Assembly: GCA_001898705.1 (NCBI GenBank)
Contig: MKUU01000011.1
Coordinates: forward strand, 1-64,000
Reading direction: 5' to 3'
Length of the DNA: 64,000 bases
Source: Caedibacter sp. 38-128
Lineage (GTDB): Bacteria > Pseudomonadota > Alphaproteobacteria > Caedimonadales > Caedimonadaceae
The position numbers and the translations under genes were made by a program. The notes beneath the pieces were generated by a model that saw nothing but the letters and a program-made list of their open reading frames with translations, made no database searches and was not told where the DNA came from. Shown here piece after piece: positions 54,672 through 63,643 of the stretch. Positions within the stretch are counted from its first letter, which is position 1, and every line of letters starts with the position of its first letter.

Positions 54672-56138
54672 TTATTCCCTTAAAATAATGCCAGCAACTT
54701 CTATACCTGAACGCACTGCACTGTTAAGGTAACCTGATACATTTTGTGTATGTTCGCCTATGAAATAAAGTCCTTTAGAAGTGGGTTCAGCAAATTTTCT
54801 CATAGAAGGGTAAAGTTTACTTTCTTCATAGAATTCAGAAGAAACCAACTTATAGTCATGGATGCTATAGCTCCCTTTTGCAAAAGGATCTAATGGCCAA
54901 GAATAAACGATAGGATTACTAATCACTTTCACATTAAGCGACTGAACCTCTTTTAAAAAGCTCTGCTGACTTTGAGGCTGAAGCGTTGTAGATGTTAAGA
55001 ACGCATCCTTTGCCTTTATCCCCCCTACCATACAAGTAATATTTTGGGGCTGCCGATAACCTGGAGACCAACAAGTAAATCCTGCTTCGCAATGTCCACC
55101 ATAGTAAGTCTGTACTGTAAATGGGCTTTTAGCAATTTGATAGATTACCTTTGAATTCATTCCATAAGGAAGTTTTTCTATAGCTTGCTTAGTCAATGAG
55201 GAGAGTTTTAAACTATCATCTAGTTGAACTTGGCCTTGGCGCATGGCTGAGAAAGGAATGGTCAAAATAACGTTACGGGCCTGTAAAGAAAAGTTTTGGG
55301 AAAATCCTGGGTTAGCTATTTCCAAATGAAAACCTGTATTATTTCTTGATAGCCTTTTAAGGATTTGTCCTTTTGTAATATTAGTAGGCCCAATTTTAGC
55401 TTCAAGAGCTTTAATTAAATTGATGTTACCTCCTTTAACAATATATTCTCTACACTGCTCAAGATCTTCACTGTTTTCTTTTAACATCTCTAAATAAGGG
55501 ATATATTTATCCAATATATTCTTAACAGCAAAAATTCCTGGCATCCCCATATCATTAAGATCTCTACCAAATTCATCCCTAATAACAAGGGAAATAACCT
55601 CACAAATAGATGGATCATTAACGTATTCTTTGAGGACTTCTTTTAATGTTAGCATCGTACTAAAAGGTAAGGACATTTCATTTTGTTTGATCTTTTGCTG
55701 TAATGTCTTAAATGCCTGTAAAAGAGTGTGTAGAGAAATTTCATCCTGAATACCTGTTTTCATAAAAGAAATTTTTTGAAAGAGAGGCTTAGCACTCAAT
55801 TCAACACTAAGTTCTGCTGCTAATGCTCGAATATCATTATGATCTTCATCAATGATCTCCCCACCCAGTTCTGCATAGGTACCATCTGGAAAATAAAAAG
55901 TTTTAGCTCTTCCGCCTAAGCACTCGCGAGCTTCTATAATATGGACTTGCTTACCTGCTTTAGTTAACTGATAACCTGCAGTTAATCCTGCTAAACCTCT
56001 CCCAATAATAATGGTCTCATATGCTTGGTGGGGTGTGGCTGCCTTCTTGTCTTCTTCTAGCATACTTGAGGATGAAGCCGTTGCAAAAGCAGAAGAAAAA
56101 TTAATCAAAATGAGAAAAGATAGTAAACGAGTGTACAT
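54672..56138 (-). CDS. Secreted FAD-dependent amine oxidase-like protein
   Basis: The 488-residue product has a signal peptide (LLSFLILINFSSAFATASSS) and an FAD-binding Rossmann motif GRGLAGLTAGYQLTKAG with EARECLGGRA. The C-terminal FAD contact is GLYFIGEHTQN, typical of flavin amine oxidases (MAO, LAO and phytoene-desaturase relatives). Export of such an enzyme is less usual. Possible substrates are amino acids or polyamines; none is shown. It is a single gene. Confidence 0.8.
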   Translation of the reverse strand: MYTRLLSFLILINFSSAFATASSSSMLEEDKKAATPHQAYETIIIGRGLAGLTAGYQLTKAGKQVHIIEARECLGGRAKTFYFPDGTYAELGGEIIDEDHNDIRALAAELSVELSAKPLFQKISFMKTGIQDEISLHTLLQAFKTLQQKIKQNEMSLPFSTMLTLKEVLKEYVNDPSICEVISLVIRDEFGRDLNDMGMPGIFAVKNILDKYIPYLEMLKENSEDLEQCREYIVKGGNINLIKALEAKIGPTNITKGQILKRLSRNNTGFHLEIANPGFSQNFSLQARNVILTIPFSAMRQGQVQLDDSLKLSSLTKQAIEKLPYGMNSKVIYQIAKSPFTVQTYYGGHCEAGFTCWSPGYRQPQNITCMVGGIKAKDAFLTSTTLQPQSQQSFLKEVQSLNVKVISNPIVYSWPLDPFAKGSYSIHDYKLVSSEFYEESKLYPSMRKFAEPTSKGLYFIGEHTQNVSGYLNSAVRSGIEVAGIILRE

Positions 56139-56237
56139 TAGATTTTTTCTTTAGGTATTTTAGTCTTTATGGTTTACATAAAAATTACATATATGTCAAA
56201 AAATATAAAAGTGATGGATAATTACGTACAAAGTAAT

Positions 56238-56270
56238 TTTTTAAAAAGAGTGGATAAAATACCCACTCTT
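56238..56270 (-). terminator. Intrinsic terminator of sspB
   Basis: The minus strand has AAGAGTGG, a 9-base loop, CCACTCTT, then TTTAAAAAATT. It lies past the sspB stop at 56296. Confidence 0.75.
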
Positions 56271-56295
56271 CTAGACCAGAATGAACGAGTTAATA

Positions 56296-56796
56296 TTATT
56301 TTTTATTTCTAAAAGTATCTAATGCAACAACTTTTGTAACGCTATCCTCTGTATTCTTCGCGTCACTGGCTTTTTCTTTTTTGTTTTTCTTTTCGGTAAG
56401 AGCAGGAGGGCTTGGCTCAAACTGCAATCCAAATTTCACAGAAGGATCTAAGAAACTAATCAATGCCGCATAGTTTACCTCAATACGTTCTTGGACTTCA
56501 TTAAAACTGAGCAACACTGAAAATCCTTTATCATCCACTTTAAGATCCCAAAATTGATGCTGTAGAACAATGGTAATCTCTTCTGGATGCTGCTTACGAA
56601 GATACTCCGGCACCTTCACATCTGGGCGGCTGGATTCAAAGGTAATATAAAAATGGTGTCTTCCTGAAAGACCTTCTTTACTGGCTTGCTGCAACGCATT
56701 ACGAACAACACCTCTTAATGCAGCTTGCACCATTTCATCATAATCAAAAGCTTTATTGCGGCTCACGTCTTTTTCCTTATTCTCTATATCTGTCAT
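56296..56796 (-). CDS. sspB: ClpXP adaptor SspB, alphaproteobacterial type
   Basis: SspB binds ssrA-tagged proteins and delivers them to ClpXP. The 166-residue product has the SspB fold segments FDYDEMVQAALRGVVRNAL, GRHHFYITFESSRPDVKVPE and FWDLKVDDKGFSVLLSFN. A flexible tail rich in Lys ends VALDTFRNKK, the likely ClpX-docking part. It lies directly downstream of the tmRNA gene on the same strand. Confidence 0.9.
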   Translation of the reverse strand: MTDIENKEKDVSRNKAFDYDEMVQAALRGVVRNALQQASKEGLSGRHHFYITFESSRPDVKVPEYLRKQHPEEITIVLQHQFWDLKVDDKGFSVLLSFNEVQERIEVNYAALISFLDPSVKFGLQFEPSPPALTEKKNKKEKASDAKNTEDSVTKVVALDTFRNKK

Positions 56797-56932
56797 GCTA
56801 TATCACCATCTTATCTTGAAACCATTTCAAAAAAATTAATGCCGCTCAAAAAAGCGTAATTATTTTTAAAATGACGTAAGCGAATTTTATATTCAAGAAC
56901 TTAAAAAAATAAAATCGGTCGATAATTAAAGT

Positions 56933-57250
56933 GAGGGGCTTCTGTTGCCCGGTGCCCCTCGAACCGCTAATGATAACTAAGCAGCAGCAGAAGCTGTTGC
57001 AGCGCCTGCACCATTCATATTGAGTGCTGTAGGCATGTTACCATTTAGAGGCATTCTATTTTTGCCATTTACTATTTTTAGTCCATTTACGACGGTACCA
57101 TGTCGAGCGAAAGCCTCTACCTTTGAGCGTACGTCGATCCTATTTCGCCCCCATGAAAGCTGTGTGCTTCAAGCCTCTCACAGGTTTGGTGGAGGCGCCG
57201 GGTACCGCCCCCGGGTCCGTCCCACCTATTCCGTAGCGCGTTTATCGCCA
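56933..57250 (-). ncRNA. ssrA: Circularly permuted two-piece tmRNA
   Basis: tmRNA rescues stalled ribosomes and tags the nascent protein for decay. The minus strand first carries the acceptor piece ending CGCCTCCACCA (3' end at 57187), with a T stem CCGGG/CCCGG. A 34-base spacer follows, then the coding piece starting GGGGGCGAAATAGGATCGAC at 57152. GGGGGCG pairs with CGCCTCC to form the acceptor stem. The tag frame ends with stop TAG at 56977-56979 and reads back through GAGAATASAAA to about GKNRMPLNGN. That gives 29-30 codons, long for a tag. The exact resume codon (GGC at 57064 or AAT before it) is uncertain. Confidence 0.93.
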
Positions 57251-57252
57251 TA

Positions 57253-57280
57253 GTTAGGAAATCCTAACATCTATAGTATA
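57253..57280 (-). promoter_or_regulatory. Probable ssrA promoter -10 and start-site hairpin
   Basis: TATACT at 57275-57280 (minus strand) is a good -10, with a weaker TTCCTT 17 bases upstream. The expected start, near 57268, coincides with an inverted repeat, GTTAGG and CCTAAC, at 57253-57268. The repeat would form a 5' hairpin on the precursor. Confidence 0.5.
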
Positions 57281-57368
57281 CAAAAATTTTCTTAAAAAAG
57301 GAAGAGAAACTCTAGAAGATTTATATTTTCTCTGTTAGTCTTTGCCCACCATGAAAAGGAGGCTGCCA

Positions 57369-58631
57369 ATGACAGAATTTAAATTTCTTCCCCTTCAAGA
57401 TAATGATGTTTTTAATGCCATTGAGCACGAACTCCATCGCCAGCAAAACCAACTTGAAATGATTGCTTCAGAAAACTTTGTCTCCCCTGCCGTTCTAGAA
57501 GCTCAAGGGTGTATTATGACAAATAAATATGCTGAAGGTTACCCTGGGCGTCGTTACTATGGGGGATGTACCTATGTCGATCAGGTTGAGACGCTTGCCA
57601 TTGAACGCGCCAAACAACTTTTTAATTGTACATATGTTAATGTACAACCCCATTCTGGCTCTCAAGCAAATCAAGCCGTATTTTTGGCCCTCTTGCAACC
57701 AGGCGATACTTTTCTTGGCATGGATCTTAACTGTGGCGGGCATTTGACGCACGGCTCACCCGTCAATCTGTCAGGAAAATGGTTTAATGCTGTTAGTTAC
57801 CCTGTTCATAAAGAAACTCATCTTTTGGATTACGAAATTATCGAAGAGCTCGCCCTTAAGCATAAACCTAAGCTCATTATTGCAGGAGGTTCAGCTTACC
57901 CTCGTACCATTGATTTTGCACGCTTTAGAAAGATTGCTGATCAGATTGGGGCTTACTTAATGGTTGATATGGCTCATTTTGCAGGGTTAGTTGCGGGCGG
58001 TGTCTTCCCTTCTCCTCTTCCCCACGCTCATGTTGTCACGACTACAACACATAAAACTTTACGCGGCCCACGAGGGGGAATGATTCTTTCAAATGACCTG
58101 GCGATTGGAAAGAAACTTAATTCAGCCATCTTTCCTGGTGCTCAAGGCGGCCCCCTGATGCATATTATTGCGGCAAAAGCAGTTGCGTTTAAAGAAGCCC
58201 TCTCACCTGCTTTCAAACAATATGCCGAGCAAGTTGTTAAAAACGCTAAAACTCTCGTAAAAGCTCTTAACGACCAAGGCTTCAATATCACGACACAAGG
58301 AACAGATTGCCATCTTTTACTTGTTGATTTGCAGCAACAAAAATTAACTGGTCAAGAAGCGTGTGATGCTCTTGAGCATGCAGGAATTACCTGCAACAAA
58401 AATGGCATTCCTTTTGATCCTTTGCCGCCTTTAAAAACTTCAGGCATTCGTTTGGGCTCACCTGCCCTTACCACCCGTGGCATGAAAGAAGCAGAATTCG
58501 AAACAATAGGCTTTATGATTGCAGAACTTCTAAAAAGTCTTCAACAGGGAGACATTGAGACCACGCAACCAAAAATTCGCCAAAAAGTTGCTAAGCTTTG
58601 TCAATCTTTCCCACTTTATAAGGACTTTTAA
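57369..58631 (+). CDS. glyA: Serine hydroxymethyltransferase
   Basis: GlyA converts serine and tetrahydrofolate to glycine and methylene-tetrahydrofolate with PLP. The start at 57369 ([10 protein letters not shown]) follows AAAAGGAGG at 57353-57361, so upstream ATG and TTG codons are not used. The PLP Lys lies in [27 protein letters not shown] and [15 protein letters not shown] are family signatures. Length is normal. The stop overlaps the nrdR start by one base. Confidence 0.97.
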   Translation: MTEFKFLPLQDNDVFNAIEHELHRQQNQLEMIASENFVSPAVLEAQGCIMTNKYAEGYPGRRYYGGCTYVDQVETLAIERAKQLFNCTYVNVQPHSGSQANQAVFLALLQPGDTFLGMDLNCGGHLTHGSPVNLSGKWFNAVSYPVHKETHLLDYEIIEELALKHKPKLIIAGGSAYPRTIDFARFRKIADQIGAYLMVDMAHFAGLVAGGVFPSPLPHAHVVTTTTHKTLRGPRGGMILSNDLAIGKKLNSAIFPGAQGGPLMHIIAAKAVAFKEALSPAFKQYAEQVVKNAKTLVKALNDQGFNITTQGTDCHLLLVDLQQQKLTGQEACDALEHAGITCNKNGIPFDPLPPLKTSGIRLGSPALTTRGMKEAEFETIGFMIAELLKSLQQGDIETTQPKIRQKVAKLCQSFPLYKDF

Positions 58632-59101
58632 TGCGCTGTCCCTTTTGTGGTCATCCTGATACTGCCGTTAAAGACTCACGGGCCATCGAAGAAAACGTGG
58701 GCATTCGCCGCCGCAGACATTGTACGGATTGTGGTGCCCGCTTCACCACTGTTGAGCGCGTCCAACTTCTCCCTTTAAAAATTATCAAAAAAAACGCGGA
58801 ACTTGAACCCTTTGACCGTGAAAAGCTTTCACATTCGATGGAATTAGCGCTTCACAAACGTCCCATTGATGCTGAAAGAAGAGAACGCGTCATTAGCAGT
58901 ATTGTCAGACAGCTTGAATCTTGTGGTGAGACTGAAATTCCCTCAACAAAAATCGGTGAAATGGTAATGCAATCTCTTTACGAACTTGATAAGGTTGCCT
59001 ATGTCCGTTTTGCTTCAGTTTACCAGGATTTTGATGTTCCTGGTGATTTCAAAAATTTCATTAGCAATCTAGATTTAGCAGAAGAACAAGATCCAACCTA
59101 A
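58631..59101 (+). CDS. nrdR: Ribonucleotide reductase repressor NrdR
   Basis: NrdR represses ribonucleotide reductase genes in response to ATP/dATP. The 156-residue product has the zinc site Cys3, Cys6, Cys31, Cys34 (RCPFCG, HCTDCGARF) and an ATP cone (KKNAELEPFDREKLSHSM). The ATG overlaps the glyA stop (TAATG), so the two are translated together, the usual alphaproteobacterial linkage. Confidence 0.95.
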   Translation: MRCPFCGHPDTAVKDSRAIEENVGIRRRRHCTDCGARFTTVERVQLLPLKIIKKNAELEPFDREKLSHSMELALHKRPIDAERRERVISSIVRQLESCGETEIPSTKIGEMVMQSLYELDKVAYVRFASVYQDFDVPGDFKNFISNLDLAEEQDPT

Positions 59102-59114
59102 AGCAGGTCTTTAA

Positions 59115-59348
59115 ATGAGCTTCATTTCCCTTATTATTGTTTTCACGCTCTTCTGGTGGTTAATTTTCTTCTCGCTTCTTCCCTTAGGTCTTAAAAAAGA
59201 AAATAATCCACCTAAAGGGCATGACAGAGGAGCACCTGCCTCTCATGGTTTAGGTATGAAGTCCCTCATCACAACTCTGATTGCCTTTATCTTATCCGCA
59301 TTTGCCTATTGGATTGCTGAAAATAATTGGATTTCATTGTGGACTTAA
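59115..59348 (+). CDS. DUF1467 family small membrane protein
   Basis: The 77-residue product has two membrane helices (LIIVFTLFWWLIFFSLLPLG, TTLIAFILSAFAYWIAE) joined by a short loop (GHDRGAPASHGLGMK). This is the DUF1467 layout, found almost only in alphaproteobacteria, function unknown. It lies 13 bases after nrdR and overlaps the next gene. Confidence 0.85.
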   Translation: MSFISLIIVFTLFWWLIFFSLLPLGLKKENNPPKGHDRGAPASHGLGMKSLITTLIAFILSAFAYWIAENNWISLWT

Positions 59349-59881
59349 TTCATTTCAAGCCTTTAGAAATAAAACATTTTCCATTGTTAAAAAGATGGCT
59401 AAACGAACCCCATGTAAAACAATGGTATGGCTCTCAAAAAGAATCAACCCTAACTGCGATTACCCAAAAATACACTTCCTATACGCAAGGATATAAACTG
59501 GTTGATGGCGTGAAAAAAACAATTCAAGCGATGATTGCTTACAACGCCGAAATTCCTTTTGGTTATATCCAACTTTACAATGCATTTGACTTTCCTCGAG
59601 ACGGATATGATCTTAAAAAGTACGTAGCATCCGAAGCAATGCTAGGTTCAATTGATCTTTTTATTGGTGATCCAAAATTTCTTGCAAAAGGGTATGGTGT
59701 CCTTTTGAGCCAGCAATTTTTACAAGATATCGCTTTTAAAAAATTTAATAAAATTATGGTTGATCCCGATCATACAAATAAGCGCGCAATTAAATGCTAT
59801 GAAAAAGCGGGATTTAAAAAAGTTATTTACATTCAAACGGATACAATGACATATAATATCCTTATGATGATAGAACGTTAA
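59339..59881 (+). CDS. GNAT acetyltransferase, aminoglycoside 6'-type-like
   Basis: The product is a GNAT-fold acetyltransferase with HFPLLKRWLNEPHVKQWYG at the start and FIGDPKFLAKGYGVLLSQQF carrying the acetyl-CoA loop. MVDPDHTNKRAIKCYEKAGF comes next. The layout resembles AAC(6')-I/AacA4 enzymes and RimJ-like proteins, so drug resistance is possible but not shown. GTG at 59339 is preferred; TTG at 59327 would overlap DUF1467 further. It leads into nhaC two bases later. Confidence 0.8.
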   Translation: MDLIHFKPLEIKHFPLLKRWLNEPHVKQWYGSQKESTLTAITQKYTSYTQGYKLVDGVKKTIQAMIAYNAEIPFGYIQLYNAFDFPRDGYDLKKYVASEAMLGSIDLFIGDPKFLAKGYGVLLSQQFLQDIAFKKFNKIMVDPDHTNKRAIKCYEKAGFKKVIYIQTDTMTYNILMMIER

Positions 59882-59883
59882 AG

Positions 59884-61233
59884 ATGAGAAATACCTTTAT
59901 TCACAAATTTAAACTTTCGGGTGGTTATGCCCTCTTTCCAATTTTCCTATTTCTCATCCTTTTTATAGGCAGTGGCGTTTACTTTAGTCTTCAAGGAACT
60001 CCTTTTGCTTTTTATCAAGTTTCAGCAACCGTTGCGATTCTACCTGCAATTATCCTCGCAATTGGTTTTGGTCACGGGGATTTTATAATAAAACTCGGCA
60101 ATTTTATCGAAGGAGTTCGGGACACAAGTATTATTACAATGTGTCTGATTTATCTATTAGCTGGGGCTTACACAGAAGTTTTAAAGGGTATTGGCGGCGT
60201 TGAAGCAACAGTTAATTTAACCCTTTCTTTTCTGCCAATGCAAGCAACGCTTCCTGGGATTTTTATTCTGAGCGCCTTTATTGCAACGGCTATGGGAACG
60301 TCGATGGGCACTATTGCGGCAATGGCCCCTATTGCATTTGCAATTGCCCAAGCCACCGGCCTTTCAATCTCTCTTACAATGGGAACGGTTGTTAGTGGCG
60401 CAATGTTTGGTGATAATCTTTCCTTAATCTCAGATACGACCATTGCAGCCGTTCAAACTCAAGGAGGGACTCTTAAGGAAAAATTCAAAATCAATAGTTT
60501 AATCGCATTACCTGCTATGCTTATAACGCTGATCATCCTGATCGCTTATGGCTTTAATAATCCATGTCAATCTTACGTAAAGATAACTGAGACTCAATGG
60601 ATTGTAAGCACACCGTATTTTTTCGTTTTAGCTCTTGCGATTTCAGGTGTTAATGTATTTCTCGTACTCACACTTGGAATTCTATCAGCTGGTCTTATTG
60701 GGCTTAGCTATACTGCCAATTATAACCTTGTTACCTATGCTAAAAATATCTACCAAGGGTACGGTAGCATGCAAGAAATCCTTATCTTATCCTTGCTTAT
60801 TGGAGGCTTAAGTCATCTCACAAAAACTCAAGGAGGTTTGCGCTTTTTAATCAATATAGCAAGCCATCTTGTGCATAAATTTTCTAAGCAAAGGGCAAAA
60901 ACCGTTGCTGAGGCAGCTATTGCCTTAATTGTGAGTGCATGTGACATCTGCACCGCGAATAACACGGTTGCAATTATTCTTACAGGAGAGGCAACGCGCG
61001 AGCTCGCAAGAAAATATTCCATTAGCTCTGCTCGAACAGCAACGCTTGTTGACCTCTTTTCATGTGTATTTCAAGGAATTTTACCCTACAGTGCCCAAAT
61101 CTTACTCGCGGGTTCAATTGCGGGGCTCTCTCCGTTGGCAATTATTCCTCATGTTTATTATTGTTATATCTTGGGGATTGCAGGGATTTTAGCAATTCTG
61201 CTCCAAAAACCTAAGTTTTCGTGCTCAAAATAG
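59884..61233 (+). CDS. nhaC: NhaC-type Na+/H+ antiporter
   Basis: NhaC-family proteins exchange Na+ for H+ at the inner membrane; relatives carry dicarboxylates or amino acids with Na+. The 449-residue product has about twelve membrane helices and the signature SGAMFGDNLSLISDTTIAAV. A second conserved segment is IVSACDICTANNTVAIIL. It lies two bases after the GNAT gene, so it shares the glyA-nrdR transcript or its tail. Confidence 0.87.
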   Translation: MRNTFIHKFKLSGGYALFPIFLFLILFIGSGVYFSLQGTPFAFYQVSATVAILPAIILAIGFGHGDFIIKLGNFIEGVRDTSIITMCLIYLLAGAYTEVLKGIGGVEATVNLTLSFLPMQATLPGIFILSAFIATAMGTSMGTIAAMAPIAFAIAQATGLSISLTMGTVVSGAMFGDNLSLISDTTIAAVQTQGGTLKEKFKINSLIALPAMLITLIILIAYGFNNPCQSYVKITETQWIVSTPYFFVLALAISGVNVFLVLTLGILSAGLIGLSYTANYNLVTYAKNIYQGYGSMQEILILSLLIGGLSHLTKTQGGLRFLINIASHLVHKFSKQRAKTVAEAAIALIVSACDICTANNTVAIILTGEATRELARKYSISSARTATLVDLFSCVFQGILPYSAQILLAGSIAGLSPLAIIPHVYYCYILGIAGILAILLQKPKFSCSK

Positions 61234-61369
61234 CTAAATCTTTGCTTTTTAAAAAGTTAAGCATAAAATTTATCTAGAATTTATATTAAGAAAAAGCATT
61301 ACATTAATTAAAATTTAACTCATCTTCTCTTATTCTAAAATTAACATGAGATAAGTTAGGGTTAAGCTA

Positions 61370-61828
61370 ATGAAAGATATCTATTTTGATTCAATTATGG
61401 TGATTGAGCGCCTTCATCGCCTTTTTCTTGAAGTCACCCGAATTGAGCTAGATCGTTTAAAAATAAAAGATATCAACAACGTACAATGCTTTATCCTCTA
61501 TAATATCGGCGAAAGTCATCTGACCGTGGGTGAAATCTCTAATCGAGGATATTATCTTGGTTCCAATGTAACTTACAATCTTAAGAAAATGGTTGAAACA
61601 GGCTATTTAATCCAAGAACAATCCGCTCATGACCGTCGTTCAAGCCACATTCAGCTTTCCGAAAAAGGGTTAAAGCTATATCAAAGATTTGACCAAATTC
61701 TTTCTGAACACACCAAAAATATGAAACATAATGGCATCGCTGAGCAAGATTTAAAAAATCTTAAATCCTTACTCGCTCGACTTGAGTCTTTTTGGAACTT
61801 TACGATTACTCACGACATGCGGTTTTAA
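61370..61828 (+). CDS. MarR-family regulator (LdtR-like)
   Basis: The 152-residue product has a winged helix: LTVGEISNRGYYLGSNVTYN, then LKKMVETGYLIQEQSAHDRR. This resembles alphaproteobacterial LdtR-type MarR proteins, which in related species control an L,D-transpeptidase and osmotic or wall stress. No such target is adjacent. Its own control is not visible. Confidence 0.85.
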   Translation: MKDIYFDSIMVIERLHRLFLEVTRIELDRLKIKDINNVQCFILYNIGESHLTVGEISNRGYYLGSNVTYNLKKMVETGYLIQEQSAHDRRSSHIQLSEKGLKLYQRFDQILSEHTKNMKHNGIAEQDLKNLKSLLARLESFWNFTITHDMRF

Positions 61829-61874
61829 AGTTATCATGTATCAAAATCGTCACCGATAATTTGTATACCCCTCT

Positions 61875-62825
61875 CTAAATATTTAAAATTTCTGCTGTCG
61901 CTTCCTGAACTTTTTCAAGACTTAAATCAGATAAATTTGGCGAATATAAGACCTTCACATGGGCCCCTCGAGGCGCATAAACCCCAGGATCAGAGAAATT
62001 CGACCACAAAACTAAGGTTGGACATTTCATTGCAGAAGCTAAATGAATGGGACCAGTATCATTTCCAATAATTGCAATTGACTTAGAAGCCAATGCCCCT
62101 ATCTCAAAGAAATTAATTTTTTGGCTTAAATTTTGGATATTTGGAAAAATTTCAATGATACGGTTGACCACATCAATGTCATCAGGACCACCTAACAAAA
62201 CAGGGTTAAATCCTTCTTTTTTAAGCCATAATGCAAGTTCAGCATACTTTTCTGCAGGCCATCTTTTATAAGCCCCTTTCAATGAACTGCCAGGCACTAA
62301 AAGCACTGTTTTTTTAGGAAGATTAAGGTAACTTACATCCCGTTTTAACCATGATAGATCCGGAAAAAGTTCATCTTTTCCTTCAAGATCAAGTCCCGCT
62401 ATTTTCAATTGATCTGCAAATCGCACAAAAGCATGAAGCTGCTTTCGATCTTTACGCTGTTGGGAATGTGAACATCCAGGTGCAATTCCAGACCATTCTG
62501 GCCGCTTTCCTGGCCCCAACAACTTAAAATAAAGAGCGGTCCTATCTGAATTTTGTAAATCATATACTCGCTCGACATTCATTTTTAAAAGACGAGAACG
62601 TAACTTCCACGTTATCAAAGGATTTCTGGCTCGTGCGTCTCCTACGATTTCATCAAAATAACCTGTTTCAATCATTAAATCGATATAAGCAGGGCTCGTC
62701 AAAAGGATAATATGGGCTTGAGGATGATTCTGCCGGATAGCCGCAAACGCCCCCATGGCATTTATCAGATCGCCAAGAGCGCCATGTTTAATGACCAAAA
62801 TTTTTTTGTAGTCCTTTAAGAGCAA
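61875..62825 (-). CDS. Glycosyltransferase family 9 (heptosyltransferase-like)
   Basis: GT9 enzymes add heptose or related sugars to the lipopolysaccharide core at the inner membrane. The 316-residue product has IKHGALGDLINAMGAFAAIR at the N-terminus, VLLVPGSSLKGAYKRWPAEK in the middle and IIGNDTGPIHLASAMKCPTL near the end, as in RfaF/RfaQ proteins. The exact sugar is not clear. It is divergent from hemD. Confidence 0.88.
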   Translation of the reverse strand: MLLKDYKKILVIKHGALGDLINAMGAFAAIRQNHPQAHIILLTSPAYIDLMIETGYFDEIVGDARARNPLITWKLRSRLLKMNVERVYDLQNSDRTALYFKLLGPGKRPEWSGIAPGCSHSQQRKDRKQLHAFVRFADQLKIAGLDLEGKDELFPDLSWLKRDVSYLNLPKKTVLLVPGSSLKGAYKRWPAEKYAELALWLKKEGFNPVLLGGPDDIDVVNRIIEIFPNIQNLSQKINFFEIGALASKSIAIIGNDTGPIHLASAMKCPTLVLWSNFSDPGVYAPRGAHVKVLYSPNLSDLSLEKVQEATAEILNI

Positions 62826-62926
62826 GCTCTTTATCCTTAGGTAGATTAGAAATAGTGGTTACTTTATGTATTCTTAATCTCAGTAAAGCCTATTTACAAA
62901 TATTATTATGAGCTTAATTTAATGAA

Positions 62927-63643
62927 ATGAAGGTTCTACTTACACGTCCTCAATATGATTCCGAAGAACTTGCTAAGGATCTACGAGATTACGGCATTGA
63001 AAGTCACATCAACTCTTTGATTGAAATTGACCCAAAGCCTTTTCAATATGACCTAAGGCAGGCGCAAGCACTCATTATTACAAGCCTCAATGGCATCCGA
63101 TGTTTTGCAGCTCAAAGCCAAGAAAGATCACTTCCTTTATTTGTTGTCGGAGAAGAATCGGCGAAGATCGCTTCTTCGCTCCGTTTCAAAGACATTATTC
63201 AGGGAAATGGAACGGCTCTCTCGCTTTTACCTCTTATAGAAAAGGTCTGCGACCATACAAAAAAGGAAATTGCTTACCTTACAGGTGATCGAGTCCATAC
63301 AGATCTTATTTTGCATCTCATTGAACGAAGGTTCGCTGCAAGACGAATTATTGCTTATAACACGATTGAGTGTACCTCTCTCAGCCTTCAAACTCAGCAA
63401 CTTTTAAAAAATAAAACAATTTCAGTGGTGACACTTTTTTCTCCCCGCAGTGCGCAAATATTTGCTAAGCTGATCGAGAAGAATAAAGATTTATGTCAGT
63501 TTCTTTATGGGGTTTGCTTAAGTGCAGAAATTGCGAATATTGTGTCGAAAATACAATGGCAGAAACTTTATACAGCAACATCCCCAAACCGACAGAAGAT
63601 CATTAAAATACTAAGAGATTTAAAGAAGGGGGGCATCCTGTGA
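62927..63643 (+). CDS. hemD: Uroporphyrinogen-III synthase
   Basis: HemD closes hydroxymethylbilane to uroporphyrinogen III with inversion of ring D in haem synthesis. The 238-residue product starts MKVLLTRPQYDSEELAKDLR and has ALIITSLNGIRCFAA and VTLFSPRSAQIFAKLI, typical of this poorly conserved family. Its stop overlaps the start of the next gene. In alphaproteobacteria a membrane protein usually follows, as here. Confidence 0.85.
   Translation: MKVLLTRPQYDSEELAKDLRDYGIESHINSLIEIDPKPFQYDLRQAQALIITSLNGIRCFAAQSQERSLPLFVVGEESAKIASSLRFKDIIQGNGTALSLLPLIEKVCDHTKKEIAYLTGDRVHTDLILHLIERRFAARRIIAYNTIECTSLSLQTQQLLKNKTISVVTLFSPRSAQIFAKLIEKNKDLCQFLYGVCLSAEIANIVSKIQWQKLYTATSPNRQKIIKILRDLKKGGIL

Noticed and set aside
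57020-57253. A 77-codon frame on the plus strand
   Set aside because: It lies entirely opposite the tmRNA gene, whose conserved pieces explain the sequence.
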